A stretch of DNA of 64,000 nucleotides from Steinernema hermaphroditum. Lineage: Eukaryota > Nematoda > Chromadorea > Rhabditida > Steinernematidae. The notes beneath the pieces are model-generated. The model had not been told where the DNA came from. It was given only the letters and a program-made list of their open reading frames with translations, and ran no database searches. Position numbers and translations under genes: made by a program. Where the stretch lies: contig CM059624.1 in NCBI GenBank assembly GCA_030435675.1, positions 8,642,769-8,706,768 on the forward strand, read 5' to 3'. Shown piece by piece: positions 22,257 through 36,681 of the stretch (its first letter is position 1; the number at the start of each line of letters is the position of its first letter).

Positions 22257-24048
22257 TCAGTCACTTTTCTGTTTCATCTCGGGGTTGTTTCGTTGTGGAT
22301 GGTGCTCTATCTTTATGGGTCTTTTTCTTTTGATGGAGACGACTCCAACGATGAAGAAGCAGGATTGAAGTTGTTCAGAGCTCATTCGTTTCAGATCCAG
22401 ATTGAAGAAGAGTTCGTGGGGCCCAGGTACGACAGTCTTCGGCAGATGGTACATGTAGAAGTATCCGTTGTGCTCTGGGGTGATTTCGCTTTCGAGGAAT
22501 AACTCCATGTACGCTCCTTTGAGCCTGAAATGGCGTCGGCCATTTACGAAAACAGCGTTTCGGCAACTTACAGCACTCGCCCGGCGATTACGTTTTCGGC
22601 CTTCCTACACGAGCTGAAGAAATCCGTCCTGCAGAGCTCCAGCTTGTACGAGTCGTCATCACTATCCCTTCGAAGGCGGTAGAAGACGGGAAACATAAGA
22701 ACGCTCTGAAGTTGCAATAAGACGGAGCTTGTCCAGCCCATTTACCAGAGAAGTATCGTTGTCCTTCGACAGACCGAATATGCCCTCGTTGATGTCCACA
22801 CAAACCGACCTCTGAAAATTAAATTCGACACGGAACACAGACCCTCAACTACCTGCAAATCTTCGGGGATGCACGATGTAGTGGATAAGTTGTCGCTGTC
22901 CCTTGAGAGGCGCATGCAGTGGATTTCCGAATAACGTTGGTCGATTGAGCAGAAATTTTCGCAGAATTTATTGGCCCAATGCATGAACATTTCTTGAACG
23001 TATTCCATTCTTCCATTCAAATACTGCCCTAGCTAAAATGAACCCGAGTAGACAAGAAGTAAATGGTTGAGGAACCTCAAGAGTGTTCGAGTGGGACGCC
23101 GAGAGGAGCCTAGGAGCATAGCAGGGTCGCGATTTCTGCGACTTCGACATGTCGGCACCTCCTAGTAGAAGGCAGAGAACCTAAGCGATTGGATAGAGTG
23201 TGGCGCTAGCAATGAAATTCGCGCGGAATTAGGTGGGCAATGAAGTTCGCGCGGAATTAGGTGGGCAATGAAGTTCGCGCGGAATTAGGTGGTTCTGCCA
23301 TAAACCTCTGCCTTACCAGGAGACGGCTACTTCTTTCGATTGCATAATGGAGGGCGCTGCGTCCTGACTTATCTGTGAGATCCATGTAGATGCCACCCTG
23401 AAGAAGAGTAGCCAATTGACACGCTTGTCCCGTAGTAGCGGCGTAGTGGAGGGCACTGCGGTCGATCTTTGTCCGCATCATCAACTGCTCTCGAACGACC
23501 CCCGGCGACGCATTCTTTATTATGTCCAGCATAATGCTGAATAGCTCATCGCACTTTAGTAAGTGGGAGACGACCTACCGACAGTATCCGTGGTTGACGT
23601 TTTGACACTTCAGGTCCTTCCCGTGGCTGACACTCAGGTACATGAATAGCGTCACCTCTCTCGAGCTGTCGTAGCCGGCTTTTAAGACGTTCTCGTATAT
23701 TCTCCTTCGGATGCTGTCGGGCGTCAGGGGCAACGAACTCTTCACTTCTGATGGCAGCCCGTTTGTAACGATTCTCTGTTGGGCTAAAAGACATCCAGAG
23801 TCGATGCTGTTCTTGAACTGAATGAAGTCTCCATTGACGATGTGCGCCAGGATCCTCTTTATGCATTGAGGATATACACTTCTATGCACGAACTAAACAA
23901 TGGACGAATGATAATAAGATACGGTCAGGGCTACCTCTCGAAATCGTTGAACCAAGTCCAGCGCATTCTCGATCTCGAGATCTTCTATTAAATCCTTGCA
24001 GTTTCTAGGCAGACCCATTTTGTCAACGACTACAGTGCTTCGGACCAT
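22257..24048 (-). CDS. Ankyrin-repeat protein, family not recognised
   Basis: About nine exons join in phase from ATG 24048 (9 bases after a TTTTCAG acceptor). Exon 1 (23935-24048) starts MVRSTVVVDKMGLPRNCKD. Exon 2 is helical. The next exon carries two ankyrin-type repeats (DRSALHYAATTGQACQLATL and GRSALHYAIERSSRLL continuing into LLGGADMSKSQKSR across a 155-nt intron). Later exons give EYVQEMFMHWANKFCENFCS, CVDINEGIFGLSKDND, FPVFYRLRRDSDDDSYKLEL and a C-terminal domain with TPEHNGYFYMYHLPKTVVPG. The protein is probably a cytosolic scaffold of about 440 residues. The intron between the repeats contains a 28-bp triple repeat. I assign no pathway. Confidence 0.78.
23209..23292. repeat. 28-bp tandem repeat, 3 copies, inside an intron
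   Basis: The unit starting GCAATGAA(A/G)TTCGCGC and ending TTAGGTGG is repeated at 23209-23236, 23237-23264 and 23265-23292 with one substitution. It lies wholly within the 155-nt intron (23162-23316) of the ankyrin gene and makes that intron longer than its neighbours. Confidence 0.95.
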
Positions 24049-24695
24049 AATGCAGACCTGAAAAGACTCTGATTAGCGTGGATGTAGATCGTAGAGTAGC
24101 TCGCCAACGGAACGCCAGAGTGCCCTTCTGCATTTTCTTTTTGCTTTCAGTGCCGTCGGTGGGGAAATCGGGCTGCGCCTTGCTGAGAAGAACGTCGGAG
24201 TTTTTTCAGTTCACCCGCGGTCCCGCCGCGACATGCCGAAATGCTCGTTTGCGGCTCTTTCATCGGCACAGCTTCTGGATCCAGAGAGGGGAATGAAAGG
24301 AGCCAGCGGAGAGGCAGACCCTGAACCGAAGGCCGCCACATCCGCCCGGAAAACAAAATCTGAGAGAGGCGCCAGGAGCGGACGGAAAATGCAAAACGCA
24401 CGAAAGGAATTTCAGCAATTAAAGATCTGACTGACGTGCACAGGGCGCGAAAGGTTGCGATGGTGGTCAATGCACGACGGATTAAGAACTGTCGTATTTA
24501 GTCACTCATTTATTCGCAGTAGCCACTCGAACCTACCACTTTTCTGGTCGAGTTGCTGCATTCCGTGTTGGTCCTTGTTGTCAGTAGGGAAAGCAGGCGA
24601 AGTCGCAACATTTTCTTTCCGAGCGAAACCTCCCTAGGAGTTTTCCGCTACATTTCGGTTTTCTTTTCAGCTGTTCTGGCCGTTTTCCGTCTTCG
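24049..24695. other. Divergent promoter region
   Basis: The 647 bases between the ankyrin gene (minus) and the ataxin-7-like gene (plus) hold both promoters. A CTTTTCAG acceptor at about 24663-24670 precedes the plus-strand ATG by 25 bases. No TATA box or coding exon was recognised. Confidence 0.45.
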
Positions 24696-27600
24696 ATGTC
24701 GTCTTCTGATGACAACGAAGACGATGACCATTTTTCCCTCGGTTCGTGGGATCAGTTCATCGCAAGGACAGAAAGACGATATAGGAAACTTGTAAGAAAT
24801 GAAACTGGTGATAAGTCGAAACCTCTCCCTACCTCATCCTCTCTGCCCAGCAAAAGTAAACGAATTTTCTGGACTTCTTATTTTTTAAAATTAATTTAGA
24901 ATCAGTTTGCTATGGGATGTGCCCTACTGCAGATGCCCAACGGTTAGTCTTTGTCAGCTGCACGGTTCGTTACTGCAGGATATCTGTAATCGTACTCCGA
25001 TTTAAGCAATGCCAAAAAATAGTTCGTGACGTTGGCATCGCCCATCACTTGAAACTGCGACACAATTTCCGTCCGCGGAGCGACACCACAGATCTCTGCA
25101 GCGATTCAGGCGATGACTATCAAGGGTTCCTCTTGTCGCCTACACACAATCCGAATATGCCTTCAACGTCCGCTGACGTACTTGTCGCTCCTCTTCCCGC
25201 GCCACTACCCGCTACCAAGCTGGGACTGAAGTCGCCGGCAGTTCTAAACGATCCCCAAACTTCTTATCGAATTGAGCAGAAGAAGGAGCTCGTTTTGAGG
25301 ATCTCCAAAAGAGCGCAAACGAAGACACCTTCGGATGGCGGTGAAGCAAGCGTCAGTGATGCGAACCGAACTAAATCGGGGTCCAAGGGTGTGACAATGG
25401 TGGAAGAAACGGTAGAGTTGCCGACAAAAAACGCGAAAAGCAGAAAAAGAGCGAGAAAAGCGCCGGAACCAAAGGAGAAGAAATCCCTTGACTCCCAAGC
25501 ACTGAAGCCAACCGTCGCCGAAGCGGGCGAGAGCACTTTTTTGCCCCAAAACGCGCGGGTCCATTTTGTGGACGACGACGCTTCCCTGCCTGTACCAACG
25601 CCGATTCACAACGGAATCCACGTAGAGGATGAACCGGACGTGATTATTCTGGACGATGAAGACAGCTCCCCCTCGACTTCGGGGATGGGGTTTCCTATCG
25701 CGCCGCCCGATAGCGCCATGAACGGGCACGGACGGCGGAAGAGGAAAACGAGAAGCGACGAGGCGAGGAGTTCGCCGTTCCAGAAGAAGGCGAAATTGGA
25801 CAACGGAGGTGAGTGTGTACTTCGCCTCAGCTCTAACGTCTTTTTAGATCCTTCGATATCGCCGTTTATCCCATCTATGCCCTCCACACCTGGGTCTACA
25901 CCTTCTTCTAATTTTCGTGGCTCCAATGGGAAACTACGGGATACACCGCAAACACGGATGGTCGACGACCCAATGAACGAGCCACTCCCTTCATATCTCT
26001 TGCGAGGTCCGACGCCAAATAGCACCCGACCCATATACACAAGAAGAACACGTAATTTGCCTGCTCTCCATCTTCATCATTCCACTCGTATTTCAGAAGA
26101 CCCCGCATCGAATCAGCCCCCGAATACGGCCGCTGCTGACTTCTTCGCCGACGTGATAAGCAGAAACAACGATATTTCGTCTTTTTATGATACGGCATGT
26201 TTCCCTCACCAGAACCGACTTTCTAACTACGCCGCTTTAGCCCGGAGCCCAGTATTCCAGTCTATTCGAAACTCACACGGCGTACTTGCCGTTGATGAAA
26301 CAAAAAGGCCGCTTCTTCGCGGAATCGGGCAGTTCTCTCATTCGCGAACGCGAAGATCTCAGAGACATCCGAGGCAAGATGCAGAAGACTATTAAAGGCT
26401 TGTTGGAGGAACCTCCCCCCATGCCGTCGCCTCCTTTTGACTTGTGGGCGCAGCGGAGTTCGGACCCTGTGACCGAAGTGAAGCCGGCTGACAGTCCTGA
26501 GCCTCAGACGGATTGCAAAGGAAACTTGCGTTTGAAGGAGGAACCCGAAAGCAGCCTTGTTACGACGGTCGCCGTTTACAACTCACCCAAGGCTGTCGTC
26601 AAGCGTGAGCGGCCCGATTCCAGCAGCCGCTGCAGTTCATCAACGTTGAGTCGTTGTCCGTCATCCAGTTCGCTCCAGCTCCGCTCCAATAGCGCGGACT
26701 CACTGAACAGCCTGAAGTTGCCTTTATCTGTGGAAAGTCGGCCGCCATCCGCTCTATTAAAGGCGGACCAAGAACGCAAGTGGTGCGTGACCGACACATA
26801 CATAAACGAAGAAGGACGAGTCATCAGCAAACCCGTTCCAGGTAATCCACGCCACTTCAGCCAGTTAATGAGCGTATTGTTTTGTTCTAGATGAGTGGGC
26901 GAAGCGTGATAGGCCCCCTGACCATGACAAGTGTTTCAAGAGGTGGACGCCCGGACTGTTTGTGATGAACAGGGACGCCAAGAAGAAAGTCAGTTCGTTG
27001 GGAGATCGTGAGAGACAATGTAAGTTGCAGCCCAGGAACTGAATCGACGTCTGCTTGTGTTTCAGCTCTGCGTTCGGGTCCAAGGGTTATGTTCAGTTCA
27101 TCTTCGCAAACAATTAGAACAGGGGACAGCACAACGTATCTCAGAAGCGCCGAGATGAGGCTGGAGTCGGAAAGACTGAAGGCAGAGCTCAATATGAGAA
27201 AAGCCGTCAACACGAGGAAAAACGGAAGCATCACAAACATACAGATCGGCGGAACGGCCTCAACCTTAAATTCGACGACCTCCTTCAACTACTCAGCTTC
27301 ATGCTCCACGCACACCTACACCTCCGAAGACCAGATGCCCGACCACGTGAGAAGACAAATGGAATTCGTGCAACACATCCAGCCACCAAATCCGCTGATG
27401 AACCTGCAGATGCCAGCCCACTTTATCTCGAATGGCCAAAGAACCACCCAAGTCACAACAATGCATCAGCAGGTTAACGCACCGACGATATTCGTCGCAA
27501 ACGGAGCGAGGATCACGAATTTCACCACCGTGCATACGTCCACGCGTTCTGTGCAGTTCACGAGGACGCACAGGACGAGGAACGGAGATAATATGGAGTA

Positions 27601-28092
27601 CGTTTTCACAGCTTTGTAGAGTGTCGTAAGTTCATTGTGTTGTGCACTTCTCATGGCTTCTTTACTCCCGCAACCACTATTGCCCCTTAATTCCTACAGT
27701 TTCAGTGCTCTTCCAGTACTCGTGCCCCAAGTGCCGCTGCGGAACCATCATACCCGAATGGTTCAACACTCCACCAGACATGGGATCCCGTCACAGCCCG
27801 TCCTACAGATCTACAGGCCGGCGTACAACCACGACGACATGCCGGTCCTAGGTGCCTCGACAAGCGTCCCACGGTCTGTGACAATAGCGTGCTTTCAGAG
27901 CCACAGCATACCGTGCAGTTCCACTCCGTCGTGAACCAGGCCCTTTCCGAAGCCACGAGATCCTGCTCAGAGCGTTTCCGGTCGAGTATCACTCACGCGA
28001 CGCGCAGTATCCGCGTGTCCAGAACTCGAGAACACAACTCTGGGAGAAATCCCGGTGTGGGGATCATCCGAGTGGCTCCCAATCCATATTAG
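24696..28092 (+). CDS. Ataxin-7/Sgf73-like zinc-finger protein (putative SAGA subunit)
   Basis: Exons I can support: 24696-24855, 24900-24964, 25007-25808, 25848-about 26049, about 26094-26259, about 26333-26842, 26891-27019, about 27066-27604, about 27710-27849 and 27899-28092. The N-terminus has FSLGSWDQFIART, then GMCPTADAQRLVFVSC-TQCQKIV-IAHHLKLRHN, with C-x2-C and H-x4-H ligands created by splicing out 24965-25006. This matches the ataxin-7 N-terminal block (W-D-x-F, then G-L-C-P and a C2H2 finger) that in Sgf73/ATXN7 docks the SAGA deubiquitinase module. The rest is a long, disordered, Ser/Pro/Lys-rich protein with a conserved-looking DHDKCFKRWTPGLFVMNRD segment and a helical SAEMRLESERLKAELNMRK. 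I cannot find the SCA7 domain. It is nuclear by inference. Middle exon borders are approximate. Confidence 0.72.
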
Positions 28093-28687
28093 GTTTTTGT
28101 AGTTTTCTAGTCTCTAGGGTCATTTTGTGCTACTTTGTGCGGGTACCTCATATTACTCTCATCATCTACCTTTGTTCTTTCTTCTATTTTGTCAAATCCT
28201 CATGGTTGATAGATTCTCAGTGCCACGATGCCTTCTCTCCTCGTCCTCAGTTTAGTTTGCTCTGCTCCTCTACAATCCAGGGTCTCTTTGTTATTGTTAT
28301 CTACTGCAGCACCGACTTCGGTCTTCCACCGTTTGTTGTCCTCTTTTAATTCGGTCGTCATTAACACAACACTGCGTTCGTGAATAGGGTACACTTACAA
28401 CTTCTCACCTCGACGAAATTCATGGGTATCGTTTATTTCTTGTAACCACAGTGTATTGTTCTTTCATCTCAGCCTCTGGTGGTCGCAAAAATCCTTCAGA
28501 TAAATTGGAGAAATTTTTACCCGAGTGTTTGAAGTGTGCTTTTGTGAACCTTCATTTCTGCGAGTGTCCAGCCTCGCCATTTCTTATGTCCTCGTGGGCC
28601 TTCTTCGGAAAGAAGTAGTTCCATACTGGACCCGCGTCGAAGTCATTGAGATCTTAAGCAGAGGATGAAGACTGCTGTGAGCGGTCT
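28093..28687. other. Convergent 3' intergenic region
   Basis: This is the 3' flank of two converging genes. A TTTATT at about 28430-28436 can serve the SLC22 gene on the minus strand. No coding exon was seen. Confidence 0.5.
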
Positions 28688-30720
28688 TTAGGCACCTGCA
28701 GGGAGGATTTTCCCTTTAGTTTCCGGAGCGAAGAGGACCGCGACGCCCGCAATAGCGGAGAGCAGCGCCAGCACGAGTGCCGGAGCGCGCTCGTCGAGGC
28801 GTTTCTGGAAGGAAGAGACGCTAGGGGATGGGCCAAGCGGTACTCACGAGAATATCGAGGTAAGGAGCTCCGATGGACCCTATTTCGCCCACAAAACCAA
28901 CGATTCCGTAGAAAATGTTTCTGACCGATGTGGGGCTCAACTCGGCGAGAAGAAGAGGCTGGGCTGCCCAGCAGATCGAGTTAAAGACCTTGGCGAGAAG
29001 CTGGAGGACCATAGAGGTCCAGTTCCTGCCGGGGTAGAGAACCGCCGCCGCCATAGAGGACGCTTGGGCCAGGAGGGCGGCCGCGGAGACAGTCCGTCGC
29101 CCGAAGATCGTAAGGAGGAAGACGGCGAGCATTCCGGCGGGGAGCTCCACGAACCCGGAAAGGAGATAGCCGCTCATCTCATCCTCGCTCAAGTCCGAGC
29201 TGAACAGCGAGAGGCCCCAGTACACGGCGTTCATGACGCTCCTGAAGCATGTAAAGAAGGTGTGCAACACCGACGGGAAACTGACATGATGAAGCACTGA
29301 AAGAGAAGATGGACGAGAAGCGCAGGGAACTTGAGGATGTCGAAGAGCGTCCGCTTCGCGGCTTCGTTGGGTCCCCTCGTGAGCTGAGCCTCTTCACAGT
29401 CTTCGCTGGAGCGGCACTGGTCCAATGCCAGTTCCTTCTTGTTGAGGCGTGACGAGTTTTTCAGGTACCTATCCAGTCAGCAGTTACGTTAGTGGAAGGG
29501 GACTTACTTCGAAATTCCCTTCGTCTTGTTGTGAATGACCATCCAGTGAAGCGACTCGGGCATCAACCTGGAATGAGCAGAAGATCTTCGAGTCCAGCGA
29601 AGTCCTACCAGTAGTAGGAGACGGTGAGGAGGCCAGGGACTGAGATGGTAAAGTAGAGCCAGCGCCAGCTGGAGATGGCCATTCGGAGGAACCCCACGAG
29701 CTCGTAGCCGAGCACCCAGGAGATCGTACCCACGAATGGGATCAGCGAGCGGAATTCCACCTGAAAAGGGTCCTTTTCTCGCGGAAGCCCCGTGGCTTAC
29801 CGAGACGGACTCCAAGCAGAGAACCCAGCCGATGGTGGAGAATCCGACGGTTCCGACTCCGGCGATCAGCCGGAAGACCAAGAAGGTGGTGTAGTCAGGG
29901 GCGATTGAACAGACGATGTTGCTGATGACGGCCACCCAGAGGGGAATGAGGAAAGTGTAGCGCCGTCCGTAGCGGTCGGAGAGCTGCGTGAGGATCGGAG
30001 CGATTATCATGCCCCCTGGATGGGTGCAGGCTAGAGGCTCTCTCGGGATCGTGTCACTCACCAAGCATGAAGATGGAGGTGGCGTGGGAGGCCCAGTGCT
30101 CATCGTCGCAGATTAGATTGAACTGAAAAGGAGCGCTCTTATCGATAGAGAACGGGTAAACACTAACAACGCCGTGTTCTTTGCAGTGCCTCGCGGAGAA
30201 CTCGACCCAAGCCCTCACAGACCCACCTCTGCGCCAAGCGTGGCGTGGACGATGTCCGGAGGGTAGTGGATATGGAAGTCCGCGGAGTGCAGGCATGACT
30301 CCGTGCGGTTGGCCGCGTCGACGACGGTGCAACGGTTGAGGGCAAAGGCGCTCTGGAAACAGCCGACTACCTGTCGAAAGGGGCGAAGGACACGTACAGT
30401 ATTCGAAGAGGCGTCTTTGGGCACACAGGAGTACTTCGGCTCCTTCGCTATGAAGCTCATGATCATGACGCTTGCCGCGTGGCAGGCCATGATGGCGTTC
30501 GAAAGGAGGTAGGCGAGCATCTAGATCCACAGAACTGATCCTCAGGCAGTCCGCGCAAACTTGCCTGGTACCGTCCAAATTTTCCAAAGGAACTAAGCAC
30601 TTTGTCCGCGTCCAAGTGCAAGTAGGTGAGAGTCGTCGAGGCGGCCCTCGAGAGTCGATTCATCGGCTCCTCGATGGTCAACTCGTTGGGACTGTTGGAC
30701 TCGTCTTCCGGATGATCCAT
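28688..30720 (-). CDS. SLC22-type organic ion transporter (major facilitator superfamily)
   Basis: Exons in phase: 30565-30720, 30398-30520, 30227-30370, 30062-30122, 29801-30015, 29611-29760, 29508-29567, 29286-29468, 28848-29241 and 28688-28804. The large loop after the first helix contains FNLICDDEHWASHATSIFML, like the F-x-L-V-C-D-x-x-W block of organic cation/anion transporters. The MFS signature LSDRYGRRYTFLIPL follows, then the linker RWLYFTISVPGLL-MPESLHWMV typical of SLC22 (R-W-x-x-x-x-P-E-S-P-R-W-L, here L-H-W-M), and FVELPAGMLAVFLLTIFGRR. The C-terminal APETKGKILP is the P-E-T-x-G end motif. It moves organic ions across the plasma membrane; the substrate is unknown. The intron 30521-30564 needs a GC donor (GCAAGT) to keep phase. 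Confidence 0.9.
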
Positions 30721-32059
30721 TAGGGACGAGGTAAAAAGCTAAGGGATTTATTGATTGTGCGCACTAGAAAATAAGGACCGAATCGGGCTGACGGTGATGG
30801 CGGACTAACGACGGTTTATCACTTCACAGGTCGCCCTTAGCACTGATAATGGTCATGTCAGCAGGAGATTAGCTCCACAGTGCGAGCTGATTGCCCCACT
30901 CGTCTCGGCGGCGTCTGCACATAAAAACAACACAAATCGGATCTGTTCGGGCCACCTTCGAGGAGAACTGTTCAAGGGAGCGCACGTCTCTCCGAAACTG
31001 TTTGATCTTCTGACTCTAATTGTTTGGCAAATGTGCTTAGCTCGTCTTGCATCTCGGTGAACAGCCTTCTCTCTTGTGAAAAGATGTGCCTCTCGGGGCG
31101 AACTTTTCCTCTTTGAGATCAGGCTACGCTATCACATACCGCGATGATTTCAGTTCCACTCAAAAAGTCTTTTAAACATTTCACAGTTTGGAATGATCAG
31201 CCGTGCGATTGGATGATTATTTCGCCAAAATAATATGTAACTACAAGCATACAGAGTCGTGTACAGATCCGTTAACTTTTAAGACTATCTTTGCACCTGC
31301 TCTCCCATAGTCAGTTTCCGATTATAAAGCGCATTCCAAAGAGAACATCAGCCGCTCTGCTGTCCATAAACTCCTGAAAAGGATCACCCCTGTCTAGATG
31401 CGTTTTTGAGTCTCGCTTTTCAGACAGTTTTAGCAAAAAAATTGTTAAACCCTGCTTGTGATGGTCATGAAACACAGTGACCATGTCCGCATTTTGACAG
31501 AGCCCAGATGTTCAGTGCCCCATGGAAATCGGTGGACTTGTATCTGATTCGCGATTCGATTCAAATTCAGTCGATCAGCCCCATTCTACAAGATCGATTA
31601 CAATACCAAAATCGATTATGTTTCGCAACGAGAACCCTGATTCGAACACAGTGCGTAGATACTGTAAAGGAGAACCTTGCGATCTATCGCTTGTTCTTTT
31701 ACCGCGTTTTTGGAATTTTTTGGTTACTTTGTGATTCTCATGAGTACTAATTAAGTATTTTGTTGAAAAGCTGCTACTGTAATAATGTGGTAATTTGTTC
31801 GCTTTCAAGAACATTGGTTACGATAAAGAGGCATTTCGTCAATTTTGCAGCCTTCTCGAACTAATTTGACCAATAGAATTTTTCTGAGCGTTTCCACGCT
31901 TTTCAAATCTACACAGAAGAACTAACTGATCGCAAAAACCTCGGAAATGTTGCGTTTCATCGAAGTTTCCAATGCTACTCAACTAATGTCTTCATTCTGG
32001 AACATTCCGAGATTTCGTGCTGAATTTACAAAAGAAACAATACCTGCTCATTCCAGAAT
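30721..32059. other. Divergent promoter region, no gene seen
   Basis: This 1.3 kb AT-richer region lies between the SLC22 gene (minus) and NSUN1 (plus). No exon chain or mobile-element end was recognised. Confidence 0.5.
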
Positions 32060-34045
<1,986 letters not shown>

Positions 34046-34065
34046 GAACCTCGTCCAGAAGTCGT

Positions 34066-34130
34066 TGTTGTTACAATTGTTGTTGTTATTGTTGTTCGCT
34101 CGTTGTTATTGTTGATATTCTCGTTTACCG
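34066..34130. repeat. (TTG/TTA)n microsatellite between two genes
   Basis: An imperfect run of TTG and TTA triplets lies 20-85 bases after the NSUN1 stop. It falls in the NSUN1 3' UTR or intercistronic spacer, where nematode operons often carry U-rich elements. A functional role is only a guess. Confidence 0.7.
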
Positions 34131-34315
34131 AATGTATGCGGTGGTCTTGGTTTGTGCCTCGAGAATGCGTGTTGGGTGCGGGGTGGGTCTCGCAGCGATG
34201 TGCGTGCGTTGTTGCGAGCATTTGGGTGCTGGGAGATTCTCCGTCATTTCCTTGCTTCCTCGTCTTCGTGGTCTTGTTCGCTCCGACTTTTCGATTTTCA
34301 GAAGCGCCAGAGGAG

Positions 34316-36055
34316 ATGTACCCAGTTCCTGTCACCTCGACTCCGAGGCACTCTCCTCCTTCGTCCCAGTACTCAGGGAGTGTGGCCAGATTCGGTGACT
34401 TTGGCGCGCGAAGATTCGACGAGTCTTTCATCTCCGCAATTACGACTGGGTCCAAATCGCACTATCGTCCAACTGGCTGTGATGCCATTGAGTACGATCA
34501 GGAAGTACAGGTAAGAAATCGCGCGGACATAAAATATAGTCGATGATTGAGTTTCAGCGACTTCTGCGCCTGATGGCTGTTCAGGAGGATCAGATAATGC
34601 AGGCGTGCTCAGCTTTGGATCACTGTCGTATGCAGCACCACTCCAATGGGACGCTCCAGGAGGTAAGTGCGGTAAAATTGCTCTCATGTCACGTTGGTCG
34701 TCTTCAGCTCACAGCCCATCGTATCTTGTTGCTGGCCAAACAACGGCAAATTGCTCTCCAGAACGAGCTTGAACGGTTGAAGATAAGACGGGTCCAGCCG
34801 AACCTCAAGATCTCCGATGGGCTCGGCGGAATTGTGGAAGTTTCTTCTATCAAAATTCATTTAAACCGCAACTTCTGCTTGAAAAACACTGATATGAGTG
34901 AGTCCTCTCTGGTGTTCTCACTTTCTCAATCTTCCCCATTCAGATTCCTCGTATGCCTTCATTGTTCTCCTGAGGTCTGGAGAGAATGTATACGCATCTC
35001 AAGTGGTCAGTGTCATGGATGTCGGAGCAATGCGTGTCCGTACAGTTCGTTTTCCGGACAACGCTCGGTTCGACGGTTTGCAGCCGGGCTTTCAAGTGGA
35101 GCTGGAAGTGTTTGCACTGGTCAGCAGAACTTCGTTAAACATATTCATGCTGTGCTTTTTCAGAGGATTGAAAACCGCCCTGAGGAGCAGAAAGCCAAAG
35201 AATTTTGTTTTTTGAAGCGGAAAGCCATGCAGCTCTTTGCACCATGTAAGTCACTGTTTACACATGCTGTTTAGTTCGTTCCAGTTACAAATCGAACACG
35301 GAAGATCACCGATAAATGTCGCAATGACGACAACAATATCGACTGCAATGAATTCACTTCTTGTGGCAGTGTCACCCTGACAGAGAAAACCTCTGGGCTG
35401 CTGAAGCTCGATTTAAATGATGCTCGTTATCCGCTAGAGGGAACTGTAGAAATTCGAACATCGTGCAGTGTCTTCCCTGACGTTCCAATCGAATTCGAAG
35501 GATTTTTGGTATGGCCGTCACCTTTACATCCATGTGAATTTTTGTGGCATTTCAGTCCATGTACCAGGTCGTCCAAAGCATTGGTTCGTGGTCCAGGTTG
35601 ATATGTTTTTAAGCAGTACGTTATTATCTATTCTTGTTCTAGATTTTGGGCAGTGCTCAAACGTGGTGTGGTTAAGTTCTTCCTATACCCGGATGACGAG
35701 AGTTGTGGCAAGGTATGTTATGTATCCAGCGACCCAGATGTTCGTTCACACTCTTTGCAGGAGCCTCGCGCATACATGGATCTCGAGAAGGTCGCCAACG
35801 AGCTAATCCTTCGAGCCACACCGGAAGTTTGTCCTCGCCCTAATACGTTTTTCGTCGACATCTTTATAAGCTCGAGCACCTGTCACGTTGAAAAGACCAG
35901 CTATGTTTTGAAGAGGTAAGTAAGACATACTACGTTTGGAAATGTTCTATGGTTACTTCAGAGTTCTGTTGAACGCTGATACCTACGAACTGTGCGAAAC
36001 CTGGATGGAAGCAATTAACAAGACGATGCGAGCTGTTCGAGGGCGAGGTATCTAA
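34316..36055 (+). CDS. Short anillin with anillin-homology and PH domains
   Basis: Ten exons join in phase (34316-34510, 34558-34662, 34708-34897, 34944-35119, 35164-35245, 35285-35508, 35556-35596, 35643-35712, 35761-35915, 35962-36055) to about 443 residues. Anillin crosslinks actin, septins and RhoA signalling at contractile rings. The anillin-homology domain shows LTAHRILLLAKQRQIALQNE, GIVEVSSIKIHLNRNFCLKN, SSYAFIVLLRSGENVYASQV and CGSVTL. The C-terminal PH domain shows GFL-SMYQ-SWSRFWAVLKRG, LYPDDE, RPNTFFVDIF and WMEAINKTM. The N-terminus is under 100 residues, so the actin- and myosin-binding regions of canonical anillin are missing, as in the short C. elegans ANI-2/ANI-3 forms. The start follows an ATTTTCAG acceptor by about 15 bases. 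Several exons are too short to show as long open frames. Confidence 0.92.
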
Positions 36056-36681
36056 TAAGTTTTCTGTTGTTGGTTGGTTAAAGCTGTTTTCTGTTATCAA
36101 TATATTGTTGAGTTTTCTTTATTACACATTCTTGAAGATTTTATTTTTAACTGCACATCATTCACCAGCTTTCCGAATGACACTGACAAGAAGATGAACG
36201 ATAGCGAGCGCTGATTTGTGCGTACAATATCAGCAAATGTTATTGAGGGGTTCCTATTCTAAGCCTAAATTCTATGGGTTAAGAATTCCGTTATGTACAA
36301 AATAAACGACTTTGGAGTTATCTACAGCAGATGTGTGATCACATTTGGGACGAAAGCGACGATACAAATAGGGGAGGAAAACGCAGAAACGCCAACTACA
36401 GAGAGATCGACCTAGAGACAAGTGGAGCAGAACTAAAGTATAGACATCAAAAGTACCAAGTGATGAAAGCCAACAACTAGATTTCAACAAGAAGAGGAGA
36501 TGAGTGAATAAAGGCCACTTCCGAAACGATATGCTAGCAAGGGAATCATAACTCAACAGAATTCAAAGTTGGCAAGGCAGACGTTCAGTACAGGTATTCA
36601 GTATAAGTACAGAAGAATTTACAATAGTATTTGACCACACAAACCACCTAAACTACAACTACGGGGAGGCGCCAACGGGCG
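36056..36681. other. Convergent 3' region
   Basis: These are the 3' flanks of the anillin gene (plus) and the VSDG-repeat gene (minus). AATAAA occurs near 36299-36305 (plus) and TTTATT near 36117 (reverse). No coding exon was seen. Confidence 0.5.

Noticed and set aside
26880..27010. SCA7 domain in the DHDKCFKRWTPGLF segment
   Set aside because: It lacks the C-G-V-x-x-x-x-x-x-P-C-x-R-x-L-x-C-x-x-H pattern of the SCA7 domain.
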